From: Deltaproteobacteria bacterium
GTDB taxonomy: Bacteria; Desulfobacterota; DSM-4660; Desulfatiglandales; Desulfatiglandaceae
Direction of reading: 5' to 3'
Assembly (NCBI GenBank): GCA_019307815.1
Contig: JAFDIV010000001.1
Span: 62,001-126,000 of the forward strand
Length of the DNA: 64,000 nt
Shown: positions 51,711-64,000 of the stretch, piece by piece
How positions within the stretch are numbered: position 1 is the first letter of the stretch
Layout of the letters: every line of letters begins with the position of its first letter
Made by a program: the position numbers and the translations under genes
The notes under the pieces: generated by a model
Told to the model about the DNA's origin: nothing
Seen by the model: the letters and a program-made list of their open reading frames with translations, nothing else
Database searches by the model: none

Positions 51711-53399
51711 ATGCTTGTCTACCTCAGTATTTCAGATTTTGCCATCATCAAACACCTTGAAATCGAATTTCATCCTGGCCTTAACATCCTGTCTGGGGAG
51801 ACAGGGGCCGGCAAGTCCATCATTATCAGTGCCATGAACCTGTTGCTGGGTGCCAGGGCCTCTGCTGACCTGATACGCAAGGATGCCAAGGAGGCCCGCG
51901 TGGAAGGCCTTTTTCGCCTTCCAATGGAACACGGTCTGGCCAACCTGTTGCAGGAGATGGACATCCCCTTTGAAGGAGAGCTCCTTATCAAGCGAACCGT
52001 GTCCAGAAGCGGGCGAAACCGCATCACTGTTAATGGATCCATGGTTACATTGGCCGCGCTAACCCGGTTGGGTCCTAGGCTTATCAGTATATCCGGCCAA
52101 CATGCCCACCAGATTCTGCTCAGACCTGAAAATCATCTGTACCTTTTGGATGACTTTGCGGATCTATCCCAGGAAAGGGAGCAGTTGGCCGCTATGGTCC
52201 GGCGTTATCGTGAGCTCAAGGAGAAGATTCTGGGCATAAAGGCCGAGATTGCTAAGGCCGAGGAAAGGCAAGAACTGGCCAGGTTTCAGGCCCAGGAGAT
52301 AGAGCGGGCGGGGATAAGGCCGGGTGAGGATAAGGAGCTAGAGGCGGAAAGAGCACGGCTCAGGCATGCCGAGGAACTGTTCAGGATGGTGCATGAAAGT
52401 TACGGCCTCCTTTATGAGGCAGAAGACGCCCTTGTGTCCAGGTTGTCGCGGTGCTTGAAGGAACTGGAAAAGGGAAGCCGTATAGATGACAGGCTGAACA
52501 AGGTCACTGGAATGCTCAGGGAGGCCAGGGTGTATATAGAGGATTCCGCGTACATGCTGCGGGATTTCCAGGAGACTATAGAGCAGGACCCCCACCGGCT
52601 AGAGCAGGTGGAAGAACGCATTCATCTGCTCAATGAACTGAAGCGAAAGTATGGTCCGACCCTGAAGGACGTAATGGCATTCAAGGACGGCCTGACCAAT
52701 ACTATTGAGGGATTGGACAAAAGAAGACAAGAGCTCGCTGAGCATGAGGCCTCCCTTAAGGCCCTTGAAAATCAGATTTCCGCCATGGCCGCCCAATTGT
52801 CTGAGGAGCGGAAGGAGGCCTCCAGGAGGCTTGAGAAGGCAGTGGAAGAAGAGCTTAAGGAGCTTCATATGGAGGGTACTCTATTTCGTGTGCATTTTTC
52901 CGACCCACTACAGGACAAAGGCGGTGGGGCCGTAGTACCAGCGGAAATGATACGAGAGGAGGGGTTTGACGAAATTCAGTTTATGATTGCCCCAAATGTG
53001 GGAGAGCCGCTCATGCCCCTTGCGAAAATCGCCTCCGGTGGAGAGCTTTCCAGAATTATATTGGCGCTCAAGTCCATCTTGGCGGGCAGGGGATCCATTG
53101 AGACAGTGATCTTTGACGAGGTGGACTCAGGGATCAGTGGGGCCACAGCAGAGGTAGTGGGGGAGAAGCTTCTTTCTCTGGCAGGTACCCACCAGATTTT
53201 GTGTATCACACATCTGCCACAGCTTGCCAGTAAAGGCCATAGCCATTTTCTCGTGAAAAAGGAGGTGGTCAGTGGACGTACCCAGACCAGGATCCGTGAG
53301 CTTGACAAACAAGGTCGGGTAAAGGAGATTGCGCGTCTTCTGGGTGGCAAACGCATTACTGAACGAGCCATATCCCGTGCAGAGGAGATGCTCGGCTAA
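51711..53399 (+). CDS. recN: DNA repair protein RecN
   Basis: A 562-aa SMC-like ATPase for double-strand break repair. The head domain has Walker A ILSGETGAGKS near residue 25, the ABC signature KIASGGELSRI (about 445) and Walker B VIFDEVDSG (about 468), separated by a coiled-coil arm. It starts two bases after the pilB stop codon, an unusual neighbour for recN, and its stop overlaps the convergent lipoprotein gene stop by four bases (53396-53399). It has no strong own ribosome site, so expression may depend on pilB translation. Confidence 0.95.
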   Translation: MLVYLSISDFAIIKHLEIEFHPGLNILSGETGAGKSIIISAMNLLLGARASADLIRKDAKEARVEGLFRLPMEHGLANLLQEMDIPFEGELLIKRTVSRSGRNRITVNGSMVTLAALTRLGPRLISISGQHAHQILLRPENHLYLLDDFADLSQEREQLAAMVRRYRELKEKILGIKAEIAKAEERQELARFQAQEIERAGIRPGEDKELEAERARLRHAEELFRMVHESYGLLYEAEDALVSRLSRCLKELEKGSRIDDRLNKVTGMLREARVYIEDSAYMLRDFQETIEQDPHRLEQVEERIHLLNELKRKYGPTLKDVMAFKDGLTNTIEGLDKRRQELAEHEASLKALENQISAMAAQLSEERKEASRRLEKAVEEELKELHMEGTLFRVHFSDPLQDKGGGAVVPAEMIREEGFDEIQFMIAPNVGEPLMPLAKIASGGELSRIILALKSILAGRGSIETVIFDEVDSGISGATAEVVGEKLLSLAGTHQILCITHLPQLASKGHSHFLVKKEVVSGRTQTRIRELDKQGRVKEIARLLGGKRITERAISRAEEMLG

Positions 53400-54283
53400 T
53401 CTATGCTAACGATCTTCTGGCCTGCATGAAAGCGCCTTCCTGATATAGGCTCTGCAAATGAGGTTGTCTCACCTACTTGGGTGACCTGGATCTTTCCTGT
53501 CTTCTCCCAGGAAATATGAAACATGCGGCCTCCCTTTGCCTCAACTACCTTGCCTGGCGCATACACGATAAATTGATGCCCGGGTGTAACCCCCACATCT
53601 TTGCCTGCACTGATCTGAATATAGCCGTCTGCTGAAAGGATAACACCCTTCCAGGGCTCCCTGGAAAGGATGCCCTTCATGGGTTTGATGCAACGCTTAA
53701 GGATTTTGGGAAGGAGATTTTGTTTAAACTCCTGAAGGAACCAGTTCTTGTCTACAAATTCCTCTTCCTCCACGTCCATTTCCAGGCTGTCAGTTTCCAC
53801 GTTGGTGAGTAGAACCGTGCCACTGTCTGCCTCTATTAGATTTATGGTTACTGATATCTGGTAAGAGGCTATGGTCTTCCGAAACGGCCATATGCCCTTT
53901 CTCTTTTCCTCTTTTTCAACAGGGCCCACAGTGCCGGTCAACACCATGTTCATCCTGTGCTCACTTGCATAGGCGAGCAGCTTCTTGTTGCCTGGGATAC
54001 CAAAGGTGGGCACCTTGGGATTCCCCTCGGCAGCAAGATCTTCAGGGACCTTGAAGGTGATGGCGTGGCCTGTAGCATAGATCCATTCAGCCAGCAATTC
54101 TGTCAGACGCTCCGTGGTCTCATTTCCCAACCCGGCCCTGTCCCACAAGGGGGTGATCATGACCCTTTTTTTCAGGGAACTCTTGGGCTCCTGGAACCTT
54201 TTTTCAAAGGAAAGGGTGCCGCATCCACATAGGAGCAAAGGGATACAAAGAAAAGGGATAAGGTACAGATATGTTTTTTTCAT
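53396..54283 (-). CDS. CsgG/FlgT-like outer-membrane lipoprotein
   Basis: A 295-aa lipoprotein: MKKTYLYLIPFLCIPLLLCGC with the lipobox LCGC (Cys21). The N-terminal part (RVMITPLWDRAGLGNETTERL to TGTVGPVE) resembles TolB/CsgG-like domains, and the C-terminal part (ILSADGYIQISAGKDVGVTPGHQFIVY) resembles the FlgT C-terminal domain. Such proteins sit at the outer membrane and assist secretion pores or flagellar rings; here no flagellar or curli gene is near, so the partner is unknown. The ATG at 54283 is chosen over 54295 for the signal peptide. It converges with recN and overlaps its stop codon. Confidence 0.7.
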   Translation of the reverse strand: MKKTYLYLIPFLCIPLLLCGCGTLSFEKRFQEPKSSLKKRVMITPLWDRAGLGNETTERLTELLAEWIYATGHAITFKVPEDLAAEGNPKVPTFGIPGNKKLLAYASEHRMNMVLTGTVGPVEKEEKRKGIWPFRKTIASYQISVTINLIEADSGTVLLTNVETDSLEMDVEEEEFVDKNWFLQEFKQNLLPKILKRCIKPMKGILSREPWKGVILSADGYIQISAGKDVGVTPGHQFIVYAPGKVVEAKGGRMFHISWEKTGKIQVTQVGETTSFAEPISGRRFHAGQKIVSID

Positions 54284-54384
54284 AATGTATTCCATTTCGG
54301 GTTTGGCTCCTCCTGGTTGTGAGAAAACAGGAAAGGGCGCTTGGTTATGGCCAAAGCATCTTCATAATAAAAGAGGCCATTGCC

Positions 54385-57757
<3,373 letters not shown>

Positions 57758-57761
<4 letters not shown>

Positions 57762-58720
57762 ACCTTACTCCTTGACTCCGCGTCCATTGTCAGTTCCAAA
57801 AGGACCTGGGAAGCCACCCTGGTTCTTTGTTCTAACACTGGATCACCAAATCCGGGCCGCCAGACATAGTCGAAAAGTTCGTCAGATACAATCAAGGCCG
57901 CGGCAAACTGCACAGATCGAAACAGTGCCACTGTCATCAGGGCCGACAATTCCATGTCCACGGCCACAATTCCGCGATCTTGATGAATCTTCACCTTGGT
58001 TTCCGTTTCCCGATAAGGTGCATCCGTGGTCCAGACCGGTCCCTTGAAAGGGATTATACCTCTTTTCTCTAAGGCCCTTTCAAGGGACCGGTTTAATTCT
58101 TTGCTAGGCCGGGGAGGGCTTTGGGATATGGGGTAATGTTGAGAGGTGCCTTCCTCTGAGACCGCCCAGGTGGGCAGCACCAGGTCCCCGATCCTCAGGT
58201 CTGGATTAAGGGAGCCGCACCAGCCTAGCATCCAAATCCTCTTGGCCCCCAACACCACCAGTTTTTCCATTGCCATAACGGCCTGGGGCGCCCCAAGGAA
58301 AGGGCCACAGAGGGATACGGGATGGGAGTGAGCTTGTTTTATAAGGAATATCCGGCTCATGGATATATCAGAGATCGGAACCTTTTGCGCACTAGTGCGT
58401 GCGACCAGATAATGAACCTCCGAGGGAATCAGGATCATGAGGGACTCTGGTCCCACAGAGGGATCCTGTTTGGTCTTTTTGGGAATAATAATCCCTTGTT
58501 CCACGGGCATGTCTGCCTTCTTTTCGGTCGATGAAGGTTCCAACACCAAGTTTTTCTCCCGGTGTAATGCAAGGTGCTGCAAGGGAATTTCTAAAAACCG
58601 CTGAAGGGTTACCTCAAACGGGATGATCATATTAGAAAACAAAGGGATCTGTTGGCAACCCTTAATCTGTATTTTGGAAAATGGCCCCTCCTGGGGCACA
58701 GGAGGCCCGGGCATGGGCAT
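57758..58720 (-). CDS. Nucleoside phosphorylase (PNP/UDP family)
   Basis: A 320-aa protein with a C-terminal phosphorylase domain of the PNP/Udp type: LGAKRIWMLGWCGSLNPDLRIGD and VDMELSALMTVAL, in which the Met-Glu pair that binds the nucleoside ribose is clear. These enzymes cleave nucleosides with phosphate. The N-terminal 90 residues are poorly conserved and contain several possible starts (58720, 58630), none with a good ribosome site, so the start is uncertain. It overlaps the DUF1786 gene and opens the operon toward ligA. Confidence 0.8.
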
Positions 58721-58860
58721 AATTATCTAGAATTATGGAATTTATGTAAAAATATTTTACTGGAAAAGGGCAAAAAATGTGATAGAATTTTATTTAATTA
58801 GTATTTGGTCTCCATAGACAGAAGATTCCCTGGGGCAAGGTCAAGGAAGTCAATTGGTTG

Positions 58861-58890
58861 TTGACACATATGGCAAAAAAAGCGTAAATT
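58861..58890 (+). promoter_or_regulatory. Sigma-70 promoter of the ffh operon
   Basis: TTGACA (58861-58866), 18-base spacer, TAAATT (58885-58890), giving a transcript start about 20 bases before the ATG at 58918. Confidence 0.65.
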
Positions 58891-58917
58891 AAATATTTTT
58901 GGTTTTTGGCGGCTAAT

Positions 58918-60243
58918 ATGTTCGAGAATCTTACTGAAAAACTCAACATCACCTTCAAGCGCCTTACAGGTCGGGGCAAGCTCACGGAGTCCAATATCCA
59001 AGATGCCCTAAGGCAGGTAAGGCTGGCCTTGCTGGAGGCTGATGTCAACTATAAGGTCGTCAAGGGGCTTATCGAGGATATTCGAACCAGGGCCATTGGC
59101 CAGGAGGTCTTGGGAAGCCTGACCCCTGGACAGCAGTTCATCAAGATTGTCAATGAAGAGTTAATCCGACTAATGGGGGGAGAAAGGGCACCCCTTAATC
59201 TTACAGGCCGAACCCCCCATTGCCTGATGTTGGTGGGGCTTCAGGGCTCGGGAAAGACCACTACTGCGGCCAAGCTGGCCAATCACCTTAAGAAGAAAGG
59301 TCGGCATCCTTATCTTGTCCCAGCAGACGTTTACAGGCCAGCAGCCATTGATCAGCTCAAGAAATTGGGCGCCGAGATTTCTGTTCCGGTATACGATACA
59401 AGTCCTACGGCCAAGCCAGAGGATATCTGTGTGGAGGCCCGTATGGCCGCAGGCAGAGAGGGAGCTGATCTCCTTATTATTGATACGGCAGGGCGGCTGC
59501 ACATTGATGAGGCCCTAATGGGGGAGCTTGTGAGGATTAAGGAAAAGATCCTCCCCCAGGAAATCCTCCTGGTGGCCGATGCCATGACAGGGCAGGATGC
59601 CGTCAATGTGGCAAGGCGCTTTAACGAGGTGCTGGACATCTCCGGGGTGATTCTCACCAAGATGGAGGGGGATGCCCGTGGAGGAGCCGCCCTTTCCATC
59701 AGGGCCGTTACCCTCAAGCCCATCAAATTCATTGGCGTGGGGGAGAAAATCGATGCCCTGGAGGCCTTTTTCCCAGACCGTATGGCCTCACGGATCCTGG
59801 GAATGGGCGATGTGCTTACGCTTATTGAAAAGGCCCAAGAAGAATTTGATCAAAAAGAGGCCTTGAAGCTGGAAAAGAAGCTGAAGAAGGCCGAGTTTGA
59901 TTTTGAAGACTTTCTTGGGCAACTAAAACAGATTAAAAAGTTGGGCTCCTTGGAACAGATCCTGAGTATGTTACCCGGCATGGGGCAGCTTAAGAAGCTG
60001 AAACAGCTCAAGCCGGATGAGAAGGAATTGGTAAAGGTAGAGGCCATTATAAATTCCATGACAAGGGAAGAACGACGCAATTACAAGATTATTAACGGCA
60101 GTAGAAGGAAGAGGATTGCAAGAGGAAGCGGGACCTCCGTACAGGACGTTAACCGCCTCATCAAGAATTTTGCACAGATGAAGAAAATGATGGAACGTTT
60201 CAGCAAAAAGGGCCCAAGGAGTATTCCGTCCTTTTTCCCTTAG
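58918..60243 (+). CDS. ffh: Signal recognition particle protein Ffh
   Basis: A 441-aa SRP GTPase that binds signal sequences and directs ribosomes to the membrane. Helical N-domain (residues 1-85, ALLEADVNYKVV), GTPase motifs GLQGSGKTTTAAKLA, DTAGRLHIDEAL and TKMEGDARGG, then the M domain (LSMLPGM, RRKRIARGSGTSVQDVNRLIK). The ATG at 58918 is preferred over the upstream TTG at 58906. It begins the conserved block followed by rpsP and trmD. The 110 bases to rpsP include a weak hairpin without T-tract. Confidence 0.96.
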   Translation: MFENLTEKLNITFKRLTGRGKLTESNIQDALRQVRLALLEADVNYKVVKGLIEDIRTRAIGQEVLGSLTPGQQFIKIVNEELIRLMGGERAPLNLTGRTPHCLMLVGLQGSGKTTTAAKLANHLKKKGRHPYLVPADVYRPAAIDQLKKLGAEISVPVYDTSPTAKPEDICVEARMAAGREGADLLIIDTAGRLHIDEALMGELVRIKEKILPQEILLVADAMTGQDAVNVARRFNEVLDISGVILTKMEGDARGGAALSIRAVTLKPIKFIGVGEKIDALEAFFPDRMASRILGMGDVLTLIEKAQEEFDQKEALKLEKKLKKAEFDFEDFLGQLKQIKKLGSLEQILSMLPGMGQLKKLKQLKPDEKELVKVEAIINSMTREERRNYKIINGSRRKRIARGSGTSVQDVNRLIKNFAQMKKMMERFSKKGPRSIPSFFP

Positions 60244-60353
60244 CATCCATAAAACAAGAGGTTATGGATAGAGCTGAATGTTGAACGCGTCCGAGAGGAA
60301 AGCTCCATTTTCCAGATGGGCGCCAGCCGATCAAAGGGGGTGATAGATCTATT

Positions 60354-60596
60354 ATGGCTGTCAGAATTAGACTGGCGCGGATGGGCGCCAAAAAGAAACC
60401 GTTTTATAGACTGGTTGCGGCTGATTCCGAGTCGCCCCGAGATGGACGATTCCTTGAAATTTTGGGCTACTACGACCCTATGAAAGAGCCCGCTGTTATC
60501 AAGGTTCATGAAGACAAGGTGAACTACTGGTTGGGCAAGGGAGCAGTAGTCTCTGATTCCGCAAAGGCGCTTTTAAAAAAGCAAGGATTACTCTAA
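60354..60596 (+). CDS. rpsP: 30S ribosomal protein S16
   Basis: An 80-aa S16 protein of normal length: MAVRIRLARMGAKKKPFYRL, RDGRFLEILGYYDPM and the C-terminal KALLKKQG. GGGGGTGAT precedes the ATG. It leads the rpsP-khpA-rimM-trmD-rplS group. Confidence 0.98.
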   Translation: MAVRIRLARMGAKKKPFYRLVAADSESPRDGRFLEILGYYDPMKEPAVIKVHEDKVNYWLGKGAVVSDSAKALLKKQGLL

Positions 60597-60659
60597 GTTC
60601 CTTCATTAGCAAGGCCGGAAACGGTGTGGCGGTGACCCCAAACACGGAGGTGAGTGGAG

Positions 60660-60890
60660 ATGAAGGATTTGATTGCATACATTGCGAAAGCGCTCGTGGA
60701 CAAGCCAGAGGAAGTTGAGGTGAAAGAGATCGAGGGTGAGCAGACTTCCGTGATTGAGCTCAAGGTGGCTAAAGAGGACCTAGGAAAGGTGATCGGCAAA
60801 CAAGGCCGCACGGCTCGCGCCATGAGAACGATTCTGAGCGCGGCTTCCACTAAAATCAACAAACGGTCTGTGTTAGAGATTATCGAGTAG
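60660..60890 (+). CDS. khpA: KH-domain RNA-binding protein KhpA
   Basis: A 76-aa single KH-domain protein with the GXXG loop in [19 protein letters not shown]. KhpA proteins bind RNA, often with KhpB, and usually lie between rpsP and rimM, as here. The ATG at 60660 (GGAGGTG 8 bases upstream) is preferred over a GTG at 60654. Confidence 0.94.
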   Translation: MKDLIAYIAKALVDKPEEVEVKEIEGEQTSVIELKVAKEDLGKVIGKQGRTARAMRTILSAASTKINKRSVLEIIE

Positions 60891-60892
60891 CC

Positions 60893-61429
60893 TTGAGGCG
60901 AATTTCACCGGCCGATTTGATTATCATTGGAAAGGTGAGGCGGCCTCATGGCCTGAAGGGCCTTCTTCAGGTCGAATCCTATGCCGAGTCCCATGAGTCC
61001 TTTCTACAGGCAGGGACCGTGTTTTTGAAAGATGCCTCCCAGGGACTAGTGGAGTATCGCGTTGTCTCTGCTAGACCTCACAAACGAGCCCTATTGGTGG
61101 CACTGGAGGGGATAGGGTCCATTGAGGATGCAGAGCGATTTCGGGGCTCGGTGATTATGGCCAAGAAAGCGGTCTTTCAGAGGAGTCCGGAAGGGGAATT
61201 TTTTTGGCATGAACTCTTGGGCCTTGAGGTCTATCTGGACAGCGGCGAATACCTGGGCAAGTTATCGCAAATCATCCCCACAGGCGCAAATGATGTGTAT
61301 GTGGTCAAGAAGGGCGAGCGGGAATATTTGATTCCTGCCACAGTGGAAGTGATTCGCCAAGTTGATCTCGAGCAAGGGACAATGACCATATCGCCTTTGG
61401 AGGGGATGTTGGACACTAATGAGATTTGA
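60893..61429 (+). CDS. rimM: 16S rRNA processing protein RimM
   Basis: A 178-aa ribosome maturation factor for the 30S subunit. N-terminal RimM domain with [14 protein letters not shown] and the PRC-barrel-like C-terminal half ([30 protein letters not shown]). The TTG at 60893, two bases after the khpA stop, is the most likely start; there is no strong ribosome site, suggesting coupling with khpA. It overlaps trmD by 11 bases. Confidence 0.93.
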   Translation: MRRISPADLIIIGKVRRPHGLKGLLQVESYAESHESFLQAGTVFLKDASQGLVEYRVVSARPHKRALLVALEGIGSIEDAERFRGSVIMAKKAVFQRSPEGEFFWHELLGLEVYLDSGEYLGKLSQIIPTGANDVYVVKKGEREYLIPATVEVIRQVDLEQGTMTISPLEGMLDTNEI

Positions 61430-62174
61430 TGTTCTGACAATTTTTCCTGAAATTTTTTTGTCAGGTTATCTTTCCAGCGGCATCTTGGGCAAGGCCATCA
61501 CCAAGGGGTTATTAAAGGTTCGTGTGGTCAACATACGGGATTTTGCTGATGATCCCCATAAAAGCACGGATGATCGCCCGTATGGAGGAGGCGAAGGAAT
61601 GGTGATGAAGCCCGAGCCCATCTTTAAGGCCCTTGAGTGTGTGGACAGAGATGAAGGAAAGAGCCTCACCATCCTCTTAAGTCCACAGGGTGAGCGGTTC
61701 CACCAAGGCTTGGCATGGGAGCTATGTGGGTATAACCAGCTTGTTTTGGTTTGCGGTAGGTACGAAGGGGTGGACGAAAGGGTAAAGGAGTTGTGCATTG
61801 ACCGGGAGATATCCATAGGCGACTATGTGCTTACAGGCGGGGAATTGCCTGCCCTGGTCCTCATGGATGCTGTGGCTCGGCTGATACCTGGAGTGCTGGG
61901 AAATGATTGGTCGGCAAGGGAGGATTCCTTTCAGAACGGTCTGTTGGAATATCCTCATTATACCCGCCCTAGGGTATTTCAAGGTAGGGAGGTGCCCGAG
62001 GTTTTGCTCTCTGGAGATCACGAAAGGATTCGAAACTGGCGAAGACGACAGGCTCTGAAAAGAACCTTGGAGCGCCGACCTGACTTGCTAGAGAGTGCGG
62101 CTTTGACTGCTGAAGACAAGGCCATCCTTCGTGAACTAAAGGCCGAGAAGGCCTCCATGGATGAGGAATCGTAA
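61419..62174 (+). CDS. trmD: tRNA (guanine-N1-)-methyltransferase TrmD
   Basis: A 251-aa SPOUT methyltransferase that makes m1G37 in tRNAs and prevents frameshifting. The trefoil-knot segments [22 protein letters not shown] and [16 protein letters not shown] and the C-terminal [21 protein letters not shown] are complete. It begins inside rimM. Confidence 0.97.
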   Translation: MRFDVLTIFPEIFLSGYLSSGILGKAITKGLLKVRVVNIRDFADDPHKSTDDRPYGGGEGMVMKPEPIFKALECVDRDEGKSLTILLSPQGERFHQGLAWELCGYNQLVLVCGRYEGVDERVKELCIDREISIGDYVLTGGELPALVLMDAVARLIPGVLGNDWSAREDSFQNGLLEYPHYTRPRVFQGREVPEVLLSGDHERIRNWRRRQALKRTLERRPDLLESAALTAEDKAILRELKAEKASMDEES

Positions 62175-62202
62175 AAGTATTTAGCAGGTATGGAAGGGGG
62201 GA

Positions 62203-62757
62203 ATGCGGCTTTATCTGGGGTTGATCCATTTTCCGGTCTACAACAAGAACCTGGAGACCATCGCCTCTGCTGTAACCACGCTTGATATTCATGATATCAG
62301 CAGATTGGCGCGCACATACGGAGCAAAGCAGCTCCTGGTGGTTACCCCGCTGACGGATCAACGAGAATTGGTGCAAAGAATCAAGAGGCACTGGACCCAA
62401 GGCTATGGTGCCTCCTATAACCCGGATCGGAAAGAGGCCATTGAGCTTGTCCAAGTGGCCCACTCTATTGATAAGGCCAGGCAGTACATTAAACAAAACG
62501 AGGGTGAAGACCCCATTTGTATTGCTACGGACGCCTCTGGTTCAGTGGGAAGACTGATGACCTTTGATGAAGCCCGTGTACTGGTAAGAGGGGGCAGCCC
62601 GGTTTTTATATATTTTGGAACAGCCTGGGGGCTTCACAGAGGTGTTCTTGAGGAAGCGGACTACGTATTAGAGCCCGTTTATGGCCCGACCGATTATAAC
62701 CACCTCTCGGTCAGGGCAGCCGCAGCCATTATTATTGACCGATTGGTGAGGGCCTAA
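62203..62757 (+). CDS. SPOUT-type RNA methyltransferase (PF09936 family)
   Basis: A 184-aa protein of the small SAM-dependent RNA methyltransferase family found downstream of trmD in many Desulfobacterota and relatives. Visible are LGLIHFPVYNKNLETIASAV, DIHDISRLARTYGAKQL, FIYFGTAWGLHRGVLEEADY and the C-terminal YNHLSVRAAAAIIIDRL, which fit a knotted SPOUT fold. The RNA target is unknown. GGAAGGGGGG precedes the ATG. Confidence 0.85.
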   Translation: MRLYLGLIHFPVYNKNLETIASAVTTLDIHDISRLARTYGAKQLLVVTPLTDQRELVQRIKRHWTQGYGASYNPDRKEAIELVQVAHSIDKARQYIKQNEGEDPICIATDASGSVGRLMTFDEARVLVRGGSPVFIYFGTAWGLHRGVLEEADYVLEPVYGPTDYNHLSVRAAAAIIIDRLVRA

Positions 62758-62874
62758 AGAGGGAATTTCAAATTTAATGGTTTCAAAGAGATTCTTCTTT
62801 TCTTGCTCCCATTGGAGGGATGAACGGAAGGTTCACTTAGGATAAGATAACTTCTGTGTGGGAGGACAACAGAG

Positions 62875-63219
62875 ATGGATATACTAGATATCTTGGAAAA
62901 GGAACAGATGCGGACGGACATTCCCGAGTTCAGGGAGGGGGATACTGTCAGGGTCCATGCCCGGATCCAGGAGGGAGAAAAAGAGAGGATACAGGTATTT
63001 GAGGGCGTGGTCATCAGGAAGAGAAAAGGAAAGACAGGGGCCACGTTTACTGTGCGTAAGGTGAGCTATGGAATAGGGGTTGAAAGAATCTTCCCCCTTC
63101 ATTCTCCCCTGATAGACAAGATTGAGATCGTATCCAGGGGGAAGGTGAGGCGGAGCCGTCTGTACTACCTGAGAGGACTTAGGGGCAAGGCGGCCAGGAT
63201 TAAAGAGAAACGGACATAA
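62875..63219 (+). CDS. rplS: 50S ribosomal protein L19
   Basis: A 114-aa L19: [56 protein letters not shown] and the basic end [18 protein letters not shown]19 lies at the 30S-50S interface. GGGAGGAC precedes the ATG. Confidence 0.98.
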   Translation: MDILDILEKEQMRTDIPEFREGDTVRVHARIQEGEKERIQVFEGVVIRKRKGKTGATFTVRKVSYGIGVERIFPLHSPLIDKIEIVSRGKVRRSRLYYLRGLRGKAARIKEKRT

Positions 63220-63243
63220 CCTGTAAAGCGGTGGCTAGGCTCA

Positions 63244-63897
63244 TTGTCCAGTCAAGCTGAGAAGCTATCTCTGTTTCCCAATCTAGAAAAGGGGTCCCTA
63301 GAGGCAGATCCGTTTTACTACGAGGCCCTAGCCAAAAGGGCCGGATATCATAATATTGCGGGAATTGATGAAGCGGGAAGAGGCCCGTTGGCAGGGCCCG
63401 TGGTTGCGGCAGCGGTTGTGCTCTTTGATGGCACAGATATGGAAGGGATTAGGGACTCCAAGGCAATGACAGAGAAGGCCCGCGATTTGGCCTTTTCGAA
63501 AATTGTGGGGACAGATGTTGCGGTTGGCGTGGGTGTCGTTTCCCACAGGGATATAGATGAGACGAATATCCTGCAAGCCACCTTGCAGGCCATGAAAAGG
63601 GCTGTAGAAAGCCTCCCTGTCCGAGCCGATTTTTTGTTGGTGGATGGCATTCATCCTGTTCCCCTTGATATCCCCCAGAGATGTATCAAAAAGGGAGATC
63701 GGTTGTGCCGAAGCATTTCTGCAGCCTCTGTTATTGCCAAGGTTTATCGAGATAGGATCATGTATTCCTACCATCAAATGTACCCGGAGTACGGGTTTGA
63801 CAGAAACAAGGGGTATGGGACAAAAGATCATCTCAAGGCCATAAAAAAGTTCGGGCCATCTCCCATGCATCGGCTTACCTTTAGAGGGGTTCGATGA
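63244..63897 (+). CDS. rnhB: Ribonuclease HII
   Basis: A 217-aa RNase HII that removes ribonucleotides from DNA. Active-site acids are in GIDEAGRGPLAGPVVAAAV (Asp, Glu), LLVDGIHPV (Asp) and SAASVIAKVYRDRIM (Asp after). TTG at 63244 is the only start that leaves the N-terminus of normal length; it has no strong ribosome site. It follows rplS by 24 bases and touches yraN. Confidence 0.93.
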   Translation: MSSQAEKLSLFPNLEKGSLEADPFYYEALAKRAGYHNIAGIDEAGRGPLAGPVVAAAVVLFDGTDMEGIRDSKAMTEKARDLAFSKIVGTDVAVGVGVVSHRDIDETNILQATLQAMKRAVESLPVRADFLLVDGIHPVPLDIPQRCIKKGDRLCRSISAASVIAKVYRDRIMYSYHQMYPEYGFDRNKGYGTKDHLKAIKKFGPSPMHRLTFRGVR

Positions 63898-63898
63898 G

Positions 63899-64000
63899 GT
63901 GACTAGGGAAAGACTGGAGCTGGCAAGGCTGGGTGAAGCCCTGGCTTTGAAGGCAGTAAAAGAGCTTGGTTACAAGAGGCTAGTCAGCAATTACCGGTGT
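63899..64000 (+). CDS. yraN: YraN/UPF0102-family endonuclease-like protein (5' end only)
   Basis: The first 34 codons of an open frame that continues past the window end. From GTG 63899: RLELARLGEALALKAVKELG followed by YKRLVSNYRC, which matches the N-terminus of the UPF0102 (YraN) family, the usual neighbour of rnhB. Start overlaps the end of rnhB by one codon distance (ATGAGGTG). Confidence 0.75.
   Translation, partial: MTRERLELARLGEALALKAVKELGYKRLVSNYRC

Noticed and set aside
60245-60269. Hairpin after ffh as a terminator
   Set aside because: The 8-bp stem has no T-run, and the downstream rpsP block is normally co-transcribed or has its own promoter; the evidence is too weak.

Overview
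The window reads as a chromosome segment of a strictly anaerobic, sulfur-metabolising member of the Desulfobacterota (former Deltaproteobacteria). The evidence is the combination of a CO dehydrogenase/acetyl-CoA synthase (Wood-Ljungdahl) cluster, a single-chain pyruvate:ferredoxin oxidoreductase, a two-subunit oxygen-sensitive fumarase, a complete Qrc-type menaquinone reductase (otherwise known from sulfate reducers), a PEP-CTERM protein and a type IV pilus system with large PilY1 proteins. Species cannot be named from the sequence. No tRNA, rRNA, CRISPR array, transposase or prophage gene was recognised.

Layout. 1-4.5 kb: end of acsB, then acsC and acsE, followed by a small Fe-S/metal-cofactor cassette (NifX-like, IscU-like, NifX-like) whose first gene carries an in-frame amber codon. 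4.5-16.9 kb: mixed metabolism: an orphan TAXI-type solute receptor, an enoyl-CoA hydratase, a membrane-anchored unknown, fumarase, SurE, an AtoE-type fatty acid transporter, PFOR, a Nudix hydrolase and signal peptidase I. 17-22.7 kb: a type IV pilus assembly operon (HTH gene, pilM, pilN, pilO, pilP, pilQ) with its own promoter; its terminator lies inside the 3' end of a convergent HAD phosphatase gene. 23.4-29 kb: the qrcABCD operon on the minus strand, with a good sigma-70 promoter and an extra 53-codon membrane ORF at its end. 29-32.2 kb: rpsU, a short unannotated transcription unit, an RlmD-type rRNA methyltransferase, and an AbrB/VapB-like antitoxin plus PIN toxin pair that sits between two ~150 bp copies of the 5' end of the methyltransferase gene.

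32.5-49.4 kb: a surface-structure region. A TPR protein and a PEP-CTERM protein with a homopolymer frameshift precede two minor-pilin clusters of identical gene order (fimT/gspH, pilW, pilV, pilX, pilY1) that point away from each other around a small TPR gene. The left cluster is interrupted by palindromic REP-like elements and its PilY1 lacks the von Willebrand domain. The right cluster has a full-length PilY1 (1431 aa) with an extra domain inserted just after the MIDAS loop, and a sigma-54-type promoter. 49.8-53.4 kb: pilB and recN. 53.4-58.7 kb, minus strand: a CsgG/FlgT-like lipoprotein, then a tightly overlapping group of acylphosphatase, ligA, a DUF1786 protein and a nucleoside phosphorylase. 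58.9-64 kb: the conserved ffh-rpsP-khpA-rimM-trmD-(SPOUT methylase)-rplS-rnhB-yraN block, cut by the window end.

Most genes belong to known families. The most interesting observations are the duplication-flanked toxin-antitoxin insertion, the extra membrane ORF with Qrc, the paired minor-pilin clusters with a domain-inserted PilY1, the frameshifted PEP-CTERM sorting signal, the amber codon in the NifX-like gene, and the short promoter-to-terminator unit upstream of rpsU. I found no clear evidence of an entirely new multigene system.
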